The notes beneath the pieces are model-generated. The model saw only the letters and a list, made by a program, of their open reading frames with translations, was not told where the DNA came from and made no database searches. From DYJE01 sp041660385 (GTDB taxonomy: Bacteria > Desulfobacterota > Desulfobacteria > Desulfobacterales > Desulfolunaceae), in NCBI GenBank assembly GCA_041660385.1, contig JBAZWJ010000013.1, forward strand, positions 35,360 through 99,359: a stretch of 64,000 bases of DNA, written 5' to 3'. A program made the translations under genes and the position numbers. Shown here one piece after another: positions 1-8,575 of this stretch. How positions within the stretch are numbered: position 1 is the first letter of the stretch; each line of letters begins with the position of its first letter.

Positions 1-419
1 CCTTTTTCAAGTGTCTTCTCTTCTTTCACGAACAGTGGCTCCGGTTTTGACTTGACCACCGCTGACAATTTCATCTTCAGGTTGTTCTTGTCAAAGGGCG
101 TCACAAGAAGCCCGGTCACACCGGAAAGACCGGCTTTGACCACCTTGACTTTCGTAAAGGCTGAATCTGTAAGAAAAAAAGGCAGATCCCTGAAAGCACT
201 GTCGCTTCTCAGGATTTTCAGAAGGGCGATACCCGACATGTCGTCCATATCCCAAGCCGATATCACGCAGCCAAAGGGCTTGAGCCTGAGAATGGCCCAG
301 GCGTTGTTTGCACTTTCCGCTTCATGAAGGTTTTTGAAACCCAGGCTGTCCATAAGGGTTTTCAGCTCTTTAAGGGCTCCTGTGTCTTCATCCACCAGAA
401 GAAAAGAATCGTTTGGCAT
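1..419 (-). CDS. Degenerate response-regulator receiver protein (3' end outside window)
   Basis: Reading leftwards from an ATG at 419, this partial frame (at least 139 codons, no stop before the window edge) has the CheY fold pattern: acidic residues D10 and E11 in LLVDED, a hydrophobic beta-3 strand, T84 in FFLTD and a beta-5/loop LLVTPFD. The phosphoacceptor Asp is replaced by Ala (VISAWDM, A55) and the conserved Lys by Thr (T107). The receiver at 40645 in this window has IIDWNM and LLKPL at the same places, which fixes the alignment. The protein is therefore probably not phosphorylated in the usual way (inference). It starts 9 nt after the stop of the adenylate cyclase-like gene, so the two are probably cotranscribed. 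Any further domain lies outside the window. Confidence 0.8.
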   Translation of the reverse strand, partial: MPNDSFLLVDEDTGALKELKTLMDSLGFKNLHEAESANNAWAILRLKPFGCVISAWDMDDMSGIALLKILRSDSAFRDLPFFLTDSAFTKVKVVKAGLSGVTGLLVTPFDKNNLKMKLSAVVKSKPEPLFVKEEKTLEK

Positions 420-428
420 AGGGCTCTC

Positions 429-2426
429 TTATAATAAATCCAGAAAAGGTTTGGGTTTTGTCCGGGGCAATTCAACTTTTTCCAACGTTCGATCAGGTGC
501 TTTTTTTTCTGCTGTCTGTCCGGATTCTTCCGCTTTTCCGGCCATGCTTTTCAAGCTGAACTCATAGGGAAAATGCGTCAGAGCATCTGGCGGAAACACA
601 AGGTATTCAAGCTTTGATTCTGATTTCCCGGATCGAAAGGGTGTTATAAATTCTGTTATTTTATAGCATTTCCCCTCCGGGCTTTCAATAGCCGATACAT
701 CTATTGAGGTGTAATAAAATTCGCCCCAGGAATTACTGGAAAGAATATCCACGGATTCAAGATCACCATTACGTGAAGGTGCCTTGAGAAGTGCAAGGGT
801 TCGTTCGGGATAAGCCGGTCCTGAATAGATGTGATCCGGTCTTGGAAAAACACCTTGGAAAAAAGCCACGATCTCGCCATATCGCTGTGGAGGATCGAAA
901 ACGGCTTTGGGGTCAAGCCGGTTGGCGAAAAGAAACCCCATAAGCCCCAGATAGCTGGTGCTTGTGTAAAACGGCTGATCAGGCCCCGTACTTTCTTCAT
1001 AGAGGACAAAGGCCTCTTCACCTTGAGGACTGACAATGTTCGACATGAGGAACCTCATTTCCCCTGATCTCACCTGAAGCCATGTGGAGCATCTGGGCAT
1101 CTTACCGGCTTTTTTCTGAAGAAAAGCGGCTGTTCTGTTTTTCAGAATGGTGATATCTTCTTTCTTCATGAAAAATTTCGCCTTGTCTTCATCGGCACTA
1201 CGAAGAACAAGTTCATAAAGAAAGGACAGTTTGTCAAATATCCTGTCTTCAAAAGCAATCCTTTCCCGTTCACTGAGAAGGTGGAAGCAGATCAAACGGT
1301 CAAGGGTTTTCCTGTCCGGCTTCCACCGGCCCAGAAACCGAGCCAGCAAACGATCTTTGGGACTATGCTCATCAGGCTCGATCATCTGGGGATAGCTCCA
1401 TAACCTTAAAAAAATACACTGGCGGATCAGCTCCAGACCGTCTTCATCGTTCATATCACTGTAAAAATCCATGATCGTCTCAAAAACCAGGGTGTAGGGA
1501 TCGTCCTGATAATCGTCGATACTCGCTGATTTGAACCTGTTTCTCACCTGTGTTGAAACAAGATTGGATCCGTCGTCATCCATAAAGGCGTAACTTGCGG
1601 CCAGAGACGATTTGATCAGGGATTTCACCGGATCTTTCCGGGCCTTGTATACCTGCCACAGCAAAGCTCCAAGGCACTCCCGATTGTCAATCGCCTTAAG
1701 ACATCCTGTGTCAATGTAGTCTTCCATGGAAACATCGGAATCAGCCATAGCCGCCATGAAACGGGGGATTTCGTCTTCGGAGAGATCCGGCGGCAAAACA
1801 GCCCAGAGTGGGATTTTTCCGGCGATCATGATGAAGGTTCTGTAGAACTCATCTTTAAGAAGGGTTTTCTGAGCGGATCCCGAACTTTCCCCATCCACAG
1901 TGCTGAAATCGTTCTGCCTAAGTTTTTCGATATCCATAATGAAAAACGTCACATCCTGCTTGTGCTTTCTTTGACACCAGGCTTCGATGACCTTGAGCTT
2001 CCGTTCAAGCAGCTTCATTTTTTCAGGTCCGAGTTGATCTTCCCTTACAATCACCCAAAAATCAAAATCGGAACGACCTGTTTGGGTGAGGGTGCCTGCA
2101 CTTCCCATAAGGTACAACCCTATAATCGGCGTTTCCACTGGCATAAGACGTTTCAAAACATCATCAGGAAGATTTAACAGGCGAACTGCTGCTTTGAAAA
2201 ATCCGGCCCGTTCAAAGCGGAATATACCGTAAAACTCCAGCTCCGATTCCACATATCCCGGCAATCTGTTGTTGTTCACATGGAGCAGAAACGGCAGGAT
2301 ATGAAACAGATCAAGACGGGCTTGCGGTAGATTTCTCAATAGTTCCCGCAGCCGGGCAATGGTGTAACGCATGAATGCCTGCCTGTTTTCATCAATGATA
2401 CGGGGAATATCGGATGTCTGTTCCAT
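429..2426 (-). CDS. Class I adenylate cyclase-like protein
   Basis: The 665-residue protein resembles the N-terminal catalytic half of enterobacterial CyaA, which makes cAMP from ATP. Seen in the sequence: a leading segment with LLHVNNNRLPGYV, corresponding to LLHYHHPLMPGYL of E. coli CyaA; the nucleotidyltransferase signature GSAGTLTQ with SDFDFWV (G108-S109, D120 and D122 as likely metal ligands); then FFIMD, a GSAQKTLLKDEFYRT block and an LWQVYK block, all in the CyaA order. E. coli CyaA is about 848 residues; this one is shorter and its C-terminal third (from about 400) is not recognisable to me as the CyaA regulatory region. It is cotranscribed with the degenerate receiver downstream. 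Catalytic activity is inferred from the retained motif. No CRP-like regulator is in the window. Confidence 0.85.
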   Translation of the reverse strand: MEQTSDIPRIIDENRQAFMRYTIARLRELLRNLPQARLDLFHILPFLLHVNNNRLPGYVESELEFYGIFRFERAGFFKAAVRLLNLPDDVLKRLMPVETPIIGLYLMGSAGTLTQTGRSDFDFWVIVREDQLGPEKMKLLERKLKVIEAWCQRKHKQDVTFFIMDIEKLRQNDFSTVDGESSGSAQKTLLKDEFYRTFIMIAGKIPLWAVLPPDLSEDEIPRFMAAMADSDVSMEDYIDTGCLKAIDNRECLGALLWQVYKARKDPVKSLIKSSLAASYAFMDDDGSNLVSTQVRNRFKSASIDDYQDDPYTLVFETIMDFYSDMNDEDGLELIRQCIFLRLWSYPQMIEPDEHSPKDRLLARFLGRWKPDRKTLDRLICFHLLSERERIAFEDRIFDKLSFLYELVLRSADEDKAKFFMKKEDITILKNRTAAFLQKKAGKMPRCSTWLQVRSGEMRFLMSNIVSPQGEEAFVLYEESTGPDQPFYTSTSYLGLMGFLFANRLDPKAVFDPPQRYGEIVAFFQGVFPRPDHIYSGPAYPERTLALLKAPSRNGDLESVDILSSNSWGEFYYTSIDVSAIESPEGKCYKITEFITPFRSGKSESKLEYLVFPPDALTHFPYEFSLKSMAGKAEESGQTAEKKAPDRTLEKVELPRTKPKPFLDLL

Positions 2427-2788
2427 AGGTATCGCCGGACTTCAAATATATGTATTCGGACAATGTGTTTTCAAAGGTTGGGTGATATGAACGACGTTTA
2501 ATCCATACTAACACGGCTTTTCACCGAATCCCACCCCTAATTTTTAGATATTTTTTATAAACACCTGAAAGAATGAGATTTGGTTCTGTAAAAATCAAAA
2601 AAACTGTGGTAAGCGATCAAACCAAAGCAGTTTCAGCGATTCGCAATCTGCTGCTTCATTCCGGGAGGCAACCGACTCGGAATGAGACACATTAAAGGCA
2701 AAACTTTGAACTTCTGTAGGATGGGTGGAGCCAGAGCGTAACCCATCAAACGAACCCACAAATAAAAACCACATCGACAAGGAACCCT
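2427..2788. other. Divergent intergenic region
   Basis: This 362-bp spacer separates the minus-strand cyclase operon from the plus-strand lysophospholipid transporter, so it should hold both promoters. The part near 2530-2600 is AT-rich. The right half carries one arm of the GTAGGATGGG repeat family (2716-2748). No convincing pair of -35/-10 boxes was picked out by eye, and no supported gene lies here. Confidence 0.6.
2716..2748. repeat. GTAGGATGGGTGGAG repeat, single arm
   Basis: A 33-bp unit beginning GTAGGATGGGTGGAG and ending AACCCATCA. The same unit occurs twice, as an inverted pair, at 11891-11968. Its ends are complementary (GATGGGT and ACCCATC), so it can fold on itself. It belongs to the class of short intergenic palindromes common in bacterial genomes. 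Here it lies about 40 bp upstream of the flippase/acyltransferase start. Confidence 0.75.
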
Positions 2789-4672
2789 ATGGAACATCAG
2801 GAACACAACCAGTTCAGCCTACTTCGCGAAAAACGGTTTGCACCGTTTTTCTGGACACAGTTCGCTGGAGCCTTCAACGACAACATCTATAAAAACGTGC
2901 TGATTCTGATCATTGCTTTTCAATCAGGTGCAACAGCAAGCGGAAGTTCTGACATCCTCATCAATCTGGCTGCCGGACTTTTCATCCTGCCCTTTTTCAT
3001 TTTTTCGGCCTTGGCCGGTCAGATCGCCGACAAATACGAAAAGTCCGAATTGATACGAATCGTAAAACTGGCTGAAATCGTCATCATGACACTTGCCGCC
3101 TTTGCTCTGTACTACGATATGAGGGTTATCCTTCTCCTTCTGCTCTTCCTTATGGGAGCCCAGTCCACCTTTTTCGGACCGGTAAAGTACAGCATCATCC
3201 CCCAGCATCTCGATGAAAAAGAAATCATCGGCGGAAACGCCCTTGTTGAAATGGGCACGTTTGTCAGCATCCTTCTGGGGACCATGGCAGGAGGATATCT
3301 GGCCCAGCACGACCGGATCTGGGCTGCGGTGATCATTATATTGACCGCCATTGCGGGCTGGCTTGTCTGCCGCCATATCCCTTTCGCAAAACCTGCATCC
3401 CCCACCCTGAAAATCAACTGGAACCCCATAACCGAAACATACCGGACCCTGGCCTACGCCACGCGGGAACGCACGGTGTTCCTGTCCATCCTGGGCATTT
3501 CATGGTTCTGGTTTTTAGGGGCAAGTTACCTCACCCAGCTCCCGAACTACACCATCCAGGTTCTTCATGGGAAAGAGTCGGTGGCCACCTTGCTTTTAAC
3601 CATGTTTTCTGTGGGAATTGGCTGCGGATCAATGCTCTGCGAGTGGCTGTCAGGAAAGAAAGTAGAATACGGTCTTGTGCCCATCGGTTCAATCGGTCTT
3701 TGCATTTTCGGCCTTGACCTCGCCTTCGCTTACCACGCTCCAGCAACCGGCGTTCTTCTGGGCATTTCCGATTTCCTTAAAACCCCCGGCAGCGTCCGGG
3801 TTCTCATGGATCTGGTATTGATCGGACTGTTCGGGGGGCTTTACATTGTACCGTTGTTCGCGCTGATTCAATTGAGAAGTGAAGCGTCACACAGATCCAG
3901 AGTCATCGCAGCCAACAACATTCTGAACTCCCTGTTCATGGTCGCAGCCGCTGCCATGGGAGCCATCCTTCTTGGGCTATCCGGTCTTTCCATTCCCATG
4001 TTCTTTGTGGTTCTTGTGGTCATGAATCTGGCTGTGGCCATTTTCATCTACAGCCTTGTTCCAGAATTCACCATGCGTTGCCTGATCTGGGTTCTCACCC
4101 ATATTTTCTACAGAATCAAACATGAAAACCTCGACCTTATTCCCACGGAGGGTCCGGCTGTGATCGTCTGCAACCACGTGAGCTACATGGACGCCCTGAT
4201 CATCGGAAGTCTTGTCAGACGGCCAGCCCGATTTGTAACAGACAGAGACATTTTCAACATTCCGTTATTGAACTTCATTTTCAGGACCGGTAAGGCCATT
4301 CCCATCACCTCAGCGAAGAAAAACCCGGAAACATACACAAAAGCGTTCGAAACCATATCCAAAGAACTGGAAGAAGGTGAGATTGTCTGTATATTCCCCG
4401 AAGGCCGCCTGACCCACGACGGCGAACTGAACGAATTTAAAACCGGTATTGAAAAAATCATCGAACGAAACCCAGTACCCGTTGTGGTCTGCGCCTTGCA
4501 AGGACTCTGGGGAAGTTTTTTCAGCCATAAAGACGGCAAAGCTATGACCCGCCTTCCACGACGTTTCTATTCAAAAGTACGTTTCGTCGTTGGCGAAGTG
4601 ATTCCGCCGGAGGCGGTGACAGCGGCAGGACTCCGGGAAAAAGTTCTGGCGTTGAGAGGCGATAATCGATGA
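2789..4672 (+). CDS. LplT-like MFS transporter fused to PlsC-type acyltransferase
   Basis: A 627-residue bifunctional membrane protein. Residues about 15-420 are an MFS transporter with many hydrophobic helices and the N-terminal AGAFNDNIYKN and loop GQIADKYEKS patterns of the lysophospholipid transporter LplT. Residues about 440-627 are a 1-acylglycerophosphate acyltransferase-like domain with NHxxxxD (N462, H463, D468) and FPEGR (536-540). The known role of such proteins is to flip lysophospholipids across the inner membrane and re-acylate them. E. coli uses LplT plus Aas, where Aas also has an acyl-ACP synthetase domain; that third domain is absent here, and a separate acyl-CoA ligase lies at 6924. 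AAGGA precedes the ATG at 5 nt. Substrate is inferred from family. Confidence 0.9.
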   Translation: MEHQEHNQFSLLREKRFAPFFWTQFAGAFNDNIYKNVLILIIAFQSGATASGSSDILINLAAGLFILPFFIFSALAGQIADKYEKSELIRIVKLAEIVIMTLAAFALYYDMRVILLLLLFLMGAQSTFFGPVKYSIIPQHLDEKEIIGGNALVEMGTFVSILLGTMAGGYLAQHDRIWAAVIIILTAIAGWLVCRHIPFAKPASPTLKINWNPITETYRTLAYATRERTVFLSILGISWFWFLGASYLTQLPNYTIQVLHGKESVATLLLTMFSVGIGCGSMLCEWLSGKKVEYGLVPIGSIGLCIFGLDLAFAYHAPATGVLLGISDFLKTPGSVRVLMDLVLIGLFGGLYIVPLFALIQLRSEASHRSRVIAANNILNSLFMVAAAAMGAILLGLSGLSIPMFFVVLVVMNLAVAIFIYSLVPEFTMRCLIWVLTHIFYRIKHENLDLIPTEGPAVIVCNHVSYMDALIIGSLVRRPARFVTDRDIFNIPLLNFIFRTGKAIPITSAKKNPETYTKAFETISKELEEGEIVCIFPEGRLTHDGELNEFKTGIEKIIERNPVPVVVCALQGLWGSFFSHKDGKAMTRLPRRFYSKVRFVVGEVIPPEAVTAAGLREKVLALRGDNR

Positions 4673-4713
4673 AAAAAGATATGCAATTGACCTGGGCATC
4701 CAGTCATTTGTTC

Positions 4714-4742
4714 TTGACATTAAAAGCCCGGCAAAATATTAA
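4714..4742 (+). promoter_or_regulatory. Candidate sigma70 promoter upstream of trpB2
   Basis: TTGACA at 4714-4719 and TATTAA at 4737-4742 are separated by 17 bp, an almost consensus sigma70 arrangement on the plus strand. It lies about 195 nt before the trpB2 ATG; the leader would include the palindromic repeat at 4816-4901. The -10 region (AAAATATTAAATTTAC) resembles the terminal sequence of the MITE-like elements at 37847 and 50727. Confidence 0.5.
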
Positions 4743-4815
4743 ATTTACTTCGCTTAGCGGATATCTGGGGGGATTGATGTTTTAATATAAAGACTTTATC
4801 CTCCCATGCTTATTC

Positions 4816-4901
4816 CATTTTGCAATCACGGCATCCTGTAGGGGCGGGTTCCAAACCCGCCCCGGTGATCGTGTCAAGATGAATGCAAATCGGAATTATG
4901 A
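4816..4901. repeat. 85-bp duplicated element with GTAGGGGC palindrome (copy 1)
   Basis: At its centre is a strong palindrome, GTAGGGGCGGGTT followed by CCAAACCCGCCCC (4838-4863). The flanks also match: the whole 4816-4901 segment, from TTTTGCAATC to GCAAATCGGAAT, is repeated in inverted orientation at 25905-25992 with few differences by eye. It lies in the leader of trpB2, so ATG codons inside it (such as 4879) should not be taken as the gene start. Confidence 0.85.
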
Positions 4902-4935
4902 CAAAATATTGATAAAAAAATATAAGGAGCAGACC

Positions 4936-6324
4936 ATGCCTACAAAAATAACCCTGACCGAAGACGATGTTCCAAGACAATGGTACAATCTGGCGGCTGA
5001 TCTTCCAAGCCCCATGAATCCGCCTCTGGGTCCTGACGGAAAACCCGTGACACCGGATCAGCTTGCGCCAGTTTTCCCCATGAACATCATTGAGCAGGAA
5101 GTAAGCCAGGAACGCTGGATTGACATCCCCAGAGGCATTCTGGACATGCTTTACAAGTGGAGACCGTCTCCCCTTCACCGTGCCACAGCTCTTGAAAAGG
5201 CACTTGGAACACCAGCCAAAATCTTTTACAAAAACGAAGGCGTATCTCCCGCAGGCAGCCACAAACCCAACACAGCCGTGGCCCAGGCCTGGTACAACAA
5301 GGAATTCGGTATCAAGAAAATTACCACGGAAACAGGCGCCGGACAATGGGGAAGCGCCCTTTCCTACGCCTGCTCCCAGCTAGGCCTTGAATGCAAAGTA
5401 TTTATGGTGCGGATCAGCTTTGACCAGAAACCCTTCCGAAAAACCATGATGGCGGTCTGGGGAGGGAAATGCGTGGCAAGCCCCAGCAACGAAACACAAG
5501 CTGGCCGTGACATTCTGGCCAGAATCCCTGATACGCCTGGAAGCCTTGGCATCGCCATCAGCGAAGCCGTGGAAGAAGCGGTCATGGACAAGAGCGGCAA
5601 AACCCGTTATGCCCTTGGAAGCGTGTTGAACCATGTCATGCTTCACCAGACCATCATCGGCCTGGAGGCCAAGAAACAGCTAGATAAATTCGGCATCAAA
5701 CAACCGGACATTGTCATCGGATGTGCCGGAGGCGGCAGCAACTTTGCGGGTCTTGCCTTCCCCTTTACCTATGACAAAATCAACGGTGCGGATATCGAGA
5801 TCATTCCCGTGGAACCAGCGTCCTGCCCCACACTCACCAAAGCCCCGTTCATGTACGATTTCGGTGACGTGGCCAAAATGACACCCCTTCTTCCCATGCA
5901 CAGCCTGGGTCATAATTTCATTCCTGCGCCTATCCATGCGGGCGGTTTGAGATACCACGGCATGGCACCCCTTGTTTCTCACGCGGTGGAAGAAGGCCTG
6001 ATGAACCCCATGGCTATCAACCAGCTTGAGTGTTACGAAGCGGGCGTCCTGTTCGCAAGGACCGAAGGGTTGATCGTCGCCCCTGAAACATGTCACGCCG
6101 TGGCGGCAACCATCCGGAAAGCCAAGGAAGCCAAAGAAGAAGGCAAGGAAAAAGTCATCATCTTCAACCTTTCCGGCCACGGCATCATGGACCTCAACAG
6201 CTATGAAAAATTCATGGCTGGAGCGCTGCTGGACAATGAACTGAGCCAGGAAGAAATCAATGTGTCACTTGATGAGATCAAAGATCATCCTAAAGCTTTT
6301 GTGAAGAAAAGCGGTAAATGGTGA
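4936..6324 (+). CDS. trpB2: TrpB2-type tryptophan synthase beta-like protein
   Basis: A PLP enzyme of fold type II, 462 residues from the chosen start. Visible features: PLP lysine K110 in PAGSHKPNTA, E132 in TETGAGQWG (the position of the catalytic Glu of TrpB), and the phosphate-binding GGGSN at 265-269. The long N-terminal region with RPSPLHRA and the overall length fit the TrpB2 (TrpB-like) branch rather than TrpB1. TrpB2 proteins condense indole with serine or O-phosphoserine. No trpA or other trp gene is adjacent, which is common for TrpB2, so it may salvage indole (inference). The ATG at 4936 is chosen because AAGGAG lies 6 nt upstream and an earlier in-frame ATG at 4879 falls within a dispersed repeat. 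A GTGGAC array follows the stop by 26 nt. Confidence 0.9.
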   Translation: MPTKITLTEDDVPRQWYNLAADLPSPMNPPLGPDGKPVTPDQLAPVFPMNIIEQEVSQERWIDIPRGILDMLYKWRPSPLHRATALEKALGTPAKIFYKNEGVSPAGSHKPNTAVAQAWYNKEFGIKKITTETGAGQWGSALSYACSQLGLECKVFMVRISFDQKPFRKTMMAVWGGKCVASPSNETQAGRDILARIPDTPGSLGIAISEAVEEAVMDKSGKTRYALGSVLNHVMLHQTIIGLEAKKQLDKFGIKQPDIVIGCAGGGSNFAGLAFPFTYDKINGADIEIIPVEPASCPTLTKAPFMYDFGDVAKMTPLLPMHSLGHNFIPAPIHAGGLRYHGMAPLVSHAVEEGLMNPMAINQLECYEAGVLFARTEGLIVAPETCHAVAATIRKAKEAKEEGKEKVIIFNLSGHGIMDLNSYEKFMAGALLDNELSQEEINVSLDEIKDHPKAFVKKSGKW

Positions 6325-6350
6325 TTTTTTTGAAATAGAATAAATGGAAC

Positions 6351-6474
6351 GTGGACCAGGTGGACGGGGTGGACAAAGTGGACAGTGGACGGGGTGGACG
6401 AGAAACCATCTGAGGTGCTGGAAATTTTTTGTCCATTCTGTCCACGAAGGCCACGTGGTCCACAATGTCCACCC
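6351..6474. repeat. GTGGAC array A (inverted two-arm repeat)
   Basis: The left arm (6351-6395) is six GTGGAC units spaced by 3 nt, once by 1 nt, giving a 9-bp period. A short unrelated centre follows, then a right arm (6428-6474) of the complementary unit GTCCAC in degenerate 9-bp steps. The whole could fold into a long imperfect hairpin. It begins 26 nt after the trpB2 stop and ends just before the small protein at 6488. Four more such arrays occur at 35270, 41806, 44644 and 47697. Confidence 0.9.
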
Positions 6475-6487
6475 AGAGTGATACCCC

Positions 6488-6757
6488 ATGAACAGATACG
6501 ATGATAAAAAAAATTACTGCCGAATGCTCGGCCACAGCGTGTCTTTCCTCTACTGTCGGCTGACTGCCCAGAACACACCCTGCCGGAAAATCAAAGACTG
6601 CTGGTTTGAAACCCTTCCCATAGATGAGTACATAACCGCCCATTTCAGCATGGAAGAACAGCAGCGGATCTTCAAAGACCCTGAGCCAAAAATCACTTCC
6701 CTCCTTGATCTGATTGCACAAGCCAAGAACAGGGCTGACGGATCGGAAGATAGATAA
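6488..6757 (+). CDS. Small four-cysteine conserved-type hypothetical protein
   Basis: An 89-residue basic/acidic mixed protein with no signal peptide or membrane helix. Four Cys residues are arranged as C11-x11-C23 and C32-x5-C38 in a compact block (YCRMLGH, FLYCRL, PCRKIKDCWF), followed by a helical tail. I recall similar short proteins with a YCR...PC.K..DCW pattern in deltaproteobacteria, without known function. The Cys set suggests metal binding or a disulfide pair (inference). It stands alone between the GTGGAC array A and the acyl-CoA ligase. There is no clear Shine-Dalgarno before the ATG, which lies 14 nt after the array, so the repeat may form its leader. Confidence 0.65.
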   Translation: MNRYDDKKNYCRMLGHSVSFLYCRLTAQNTPCRKIKDCWFETLPIDEYITAHFSMEEQQRIFKDPEPKITSLLDLIAQAKNRADGSEDR

Positions 6758-6923
6758 CCGGAAGACACCTTTTGCGTTTAATATCTAAGCTGATTCTTTA
6801 CATTTACATCTTATATTGATAAGCATGGGCAAAAACAGAGAGGCTTATCAATGCACTTAAGCTTCCTGAAAATATAAAACAAAGCAGGGGAAAGCATACC
6901 CCTTTCGCATAAACAAAGGTTCC

Positions 6924-8507
6924 ATGCTGATTACGACTATTTTAGCCGAAAATACCCGTCTCTACCCGGATGAAACAGCCCTGGTGGAGCGTGTCCCCGA
7001 TATGGGTGCAAGACGTGCCATCACCTGGAAAGAATTCGACCATATGGCGAACCGGGTGGCCAACACCCTGATCAGCCTGGGTGTAGGGCGGGGCGACAAA
7101 GTGGTCCAGCTGATGACCAACTGCCTTGAGTGGCTGCCTGTTTATTTCGGAATTCTTCGCACCGGAGCCTGGGTGGTTCCGTTGAACTTCCGTTTTGATG
7201 CTGAAAAAATCCTGCTTTGCACCGATACCTCAGAAGCCAAGGTTTTCATATTCGGCGAAGAGTTCATTGATCGTGTAGACTCTGTGAAACAGAACCTTGA
7301 CGTTCATGTTCAGACATACATTTTCACCGGTCCAGATGATCTCCGCCCAGATAACGCTCTGTCCCTTGACGTCATCCTCAAAGAAGGCCGGACCGATGAT
7401 CCGGAAATAAGCCTCACCGCCGAAGACAACGCAGCCCTTTATTTCACATCCGGCACCACGGGCGTTCCCAAAGCTGTTCTCCTGACACACCGCTGCCTGG
7501 AATTCGCCTGCGAAGTGGAGCAGGCCCACCATGGCCAGACCCATGACGACAACTTTCTCTGCATTCCGCCGCTTTACCATACTGGAGCCAAAATGCACTG
7601 GTTCGGAAATTTCCTGGTGGGAGCAAAAAGTGTGATCCTCAAAGGAGTTACACCCCGTTATATTCTTGAAGCAGTATCCGAGGAAAAGGTGTCCATTGTC
7701 TGGCTGCTTGTACCCTGGGCCCACGATATCCTCATCGCTCTTGAAAACGGTGATGTCCGCCTTGAAGACTACGATCTTTCATCCTGGCGTCTCATGCACA
7801 TCGGGGCACAGCCCGTACCGCCGTCACTCATCGAAAAATGGAAAGCCGTTTTTCCCGATCAGGACTACGACACCAACTACGGCCTTACCGAAGCCACAGG
7901 CCCGGGATGTGTCCATCTGGGACTGGGCAACGAGCACAAAGTGGGAGCCATCGGACTTCCCGGAAAAGACTGGGAATGCCTGGTGGTGGACGGAGATCTC
8001 AACCCCCTTCCCGGTGGTGAAACAGGAGAACTTCTGATCAAAGGTCCCGGCCTGATGAAAGAGTATTATAAAAATTACGAAGAAACAGCAAAAACCATCG
8101 TGAACGGCTGGTTACGAACGGGTGATATGGCCAGACAGGATGAAAGCGGATTCATCTGGCTTGTTGACAGGAAAAAGGATTTGATTATAACCGGCGGAGA
8201 GAATATATTTCCTGTAGAAATCGAAAACCACTTCATGAACCACCAGCATATTCAGGATGTGGCCGTCATTGGACTTCCGGATACACGGCTCGGTGAGGTG
8301 GTGGCTGTCATTGTTCAGGTCAAAGCGGGAAGAAGCCTGACCGAAAAAGATATTCAGGATTTTTCGATGGATCTTCCCAGGTACAAGAGGCCGAAGAAAA
8401 TCATATTTGGAGATGTCCCCAGAAATCCCACTGGGAAAATCGAAAAACCTGTGTTGCGAAGAAAATACATCAGGGAAGACAGAGACATTACGCGATTGTT
8501 TATCTGA
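6924..8507 (+). CDS. Acyl-CoA synthetase (AMP-forming ligase)
   Basis: A 527-residue class I adenylate-forming enzyme, full length. Core motifs are intact: A3 loop TSGTTG (175-180), A5 NYGLTEATG, A7/A8 hinge LRTGDM ... DRKKDLIITGGENIFP, and the catalytic Lys K505 in PTGKIEK. It activates a carboxylic acid as acyl-AMP and then acyl-CoA. The sequence is closest in style to medium/long-chain fatty acyl-CoA ligases, but the substrate cannot be read from the motifs; an o-succinylbenzoate- or aryl-CoA ligase is possible. AAAGG precedes the ATG. It is on the same strand as the LplT-PlsC fusion, which lacks its own ligase domain, so it could supply acyl-CoA for that step (speculative). Confidence 0.9.
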   Translation: MLITTILAENTRLYPDETALVERVPDMGARRAITWKEFDHMANRVANTLISLGVGRGDKVVQLMTNCLEWLPVYFGILRTGAWVVPLNFRFDAEKILLCTDTSEAKVFIFGEEFIDRVDSVKQNLDVHVQTYIFTGPDDLRPDNALSLDVILKEGRTDDPEISLTAEDNAALYFTSGTTGVPKAVLLTHRCLEFACEVEQAHHGQTHDDNFLCIPPLYHTGAKMHWFGNFLVGAKSVILKGVTPRYILEAVSEEKVSIVWLLVPWAHDILIALENGDVRLEDYDLSSWRLMHIGAQPVPPSLIEKWKAVFPDQDYDTNYGLTEATGPGCVHLGLGNEHKVGAIGLPGKDWECLVVDGDLNPLPGGETGELLIKGPGLMKEYYKNYEETAKTIVNGWLRTGDMARQDESGFIWLVDRKKDLIITGGENIFPVEIENHFMNHQHIQDVAVIGLPDTRLGEVVAVIVQVKAGRSLTEKDIQDFSMDLPRYKRPKKIIFGDVPRNPTGKIEKPVLRRKYIREDRDITRLFI

Positions 8508-8523
8508 CAAAGGAATGGCTTTT

Positions 8524-8546
8524 GTGGTTTTCACAAAGAAAACCAC
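8524..8546 (+). terminator. Hairpin after acyl-CoA ligase
   Basis: GTGGTTTTC (8524-8532) and GAAAACCAC (8538-8546) form a perfect 9-bp stem with a 5-nt loop, 16 nt after the ligase stop. The following sequence (GGTGATTTTATT) is only moderately T-rich, so it may be a weak or leaky terminator before the Roadblock gene. Confidence 0.45.
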
Positions 8547-8575
8547 GGTGATTTTATTAAACATATGGATTGCAT

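Noticed and set aside
2595..2780. Minus-strand 61-codon open frame through the GTAGGATGGG repeat
   Set aside because: It is in the divergent promoter region and most of its sequence is repeat; no ribosome-binding site.
4879..4935. Earlier ATG for trpB2
   Set aside because: It lies in a dispersed repeat and the ATG at 4936 has AAGGAG at proper spacing.
6351..6474. CRISPR-like array
   Set aside because: Units are 6 bp with 1-3 bp spacers and mirrored arms; no unique spacers of ~30 bp and no cas genes.
6265..6489. Open frames across GTGGAC array A encoding Trp/Thr- or Val/His/Pro-rich peptides
   Set aside because: Open frames arise because the 9-bp period keeps all frames free of stops; the same happens at the other arrays.
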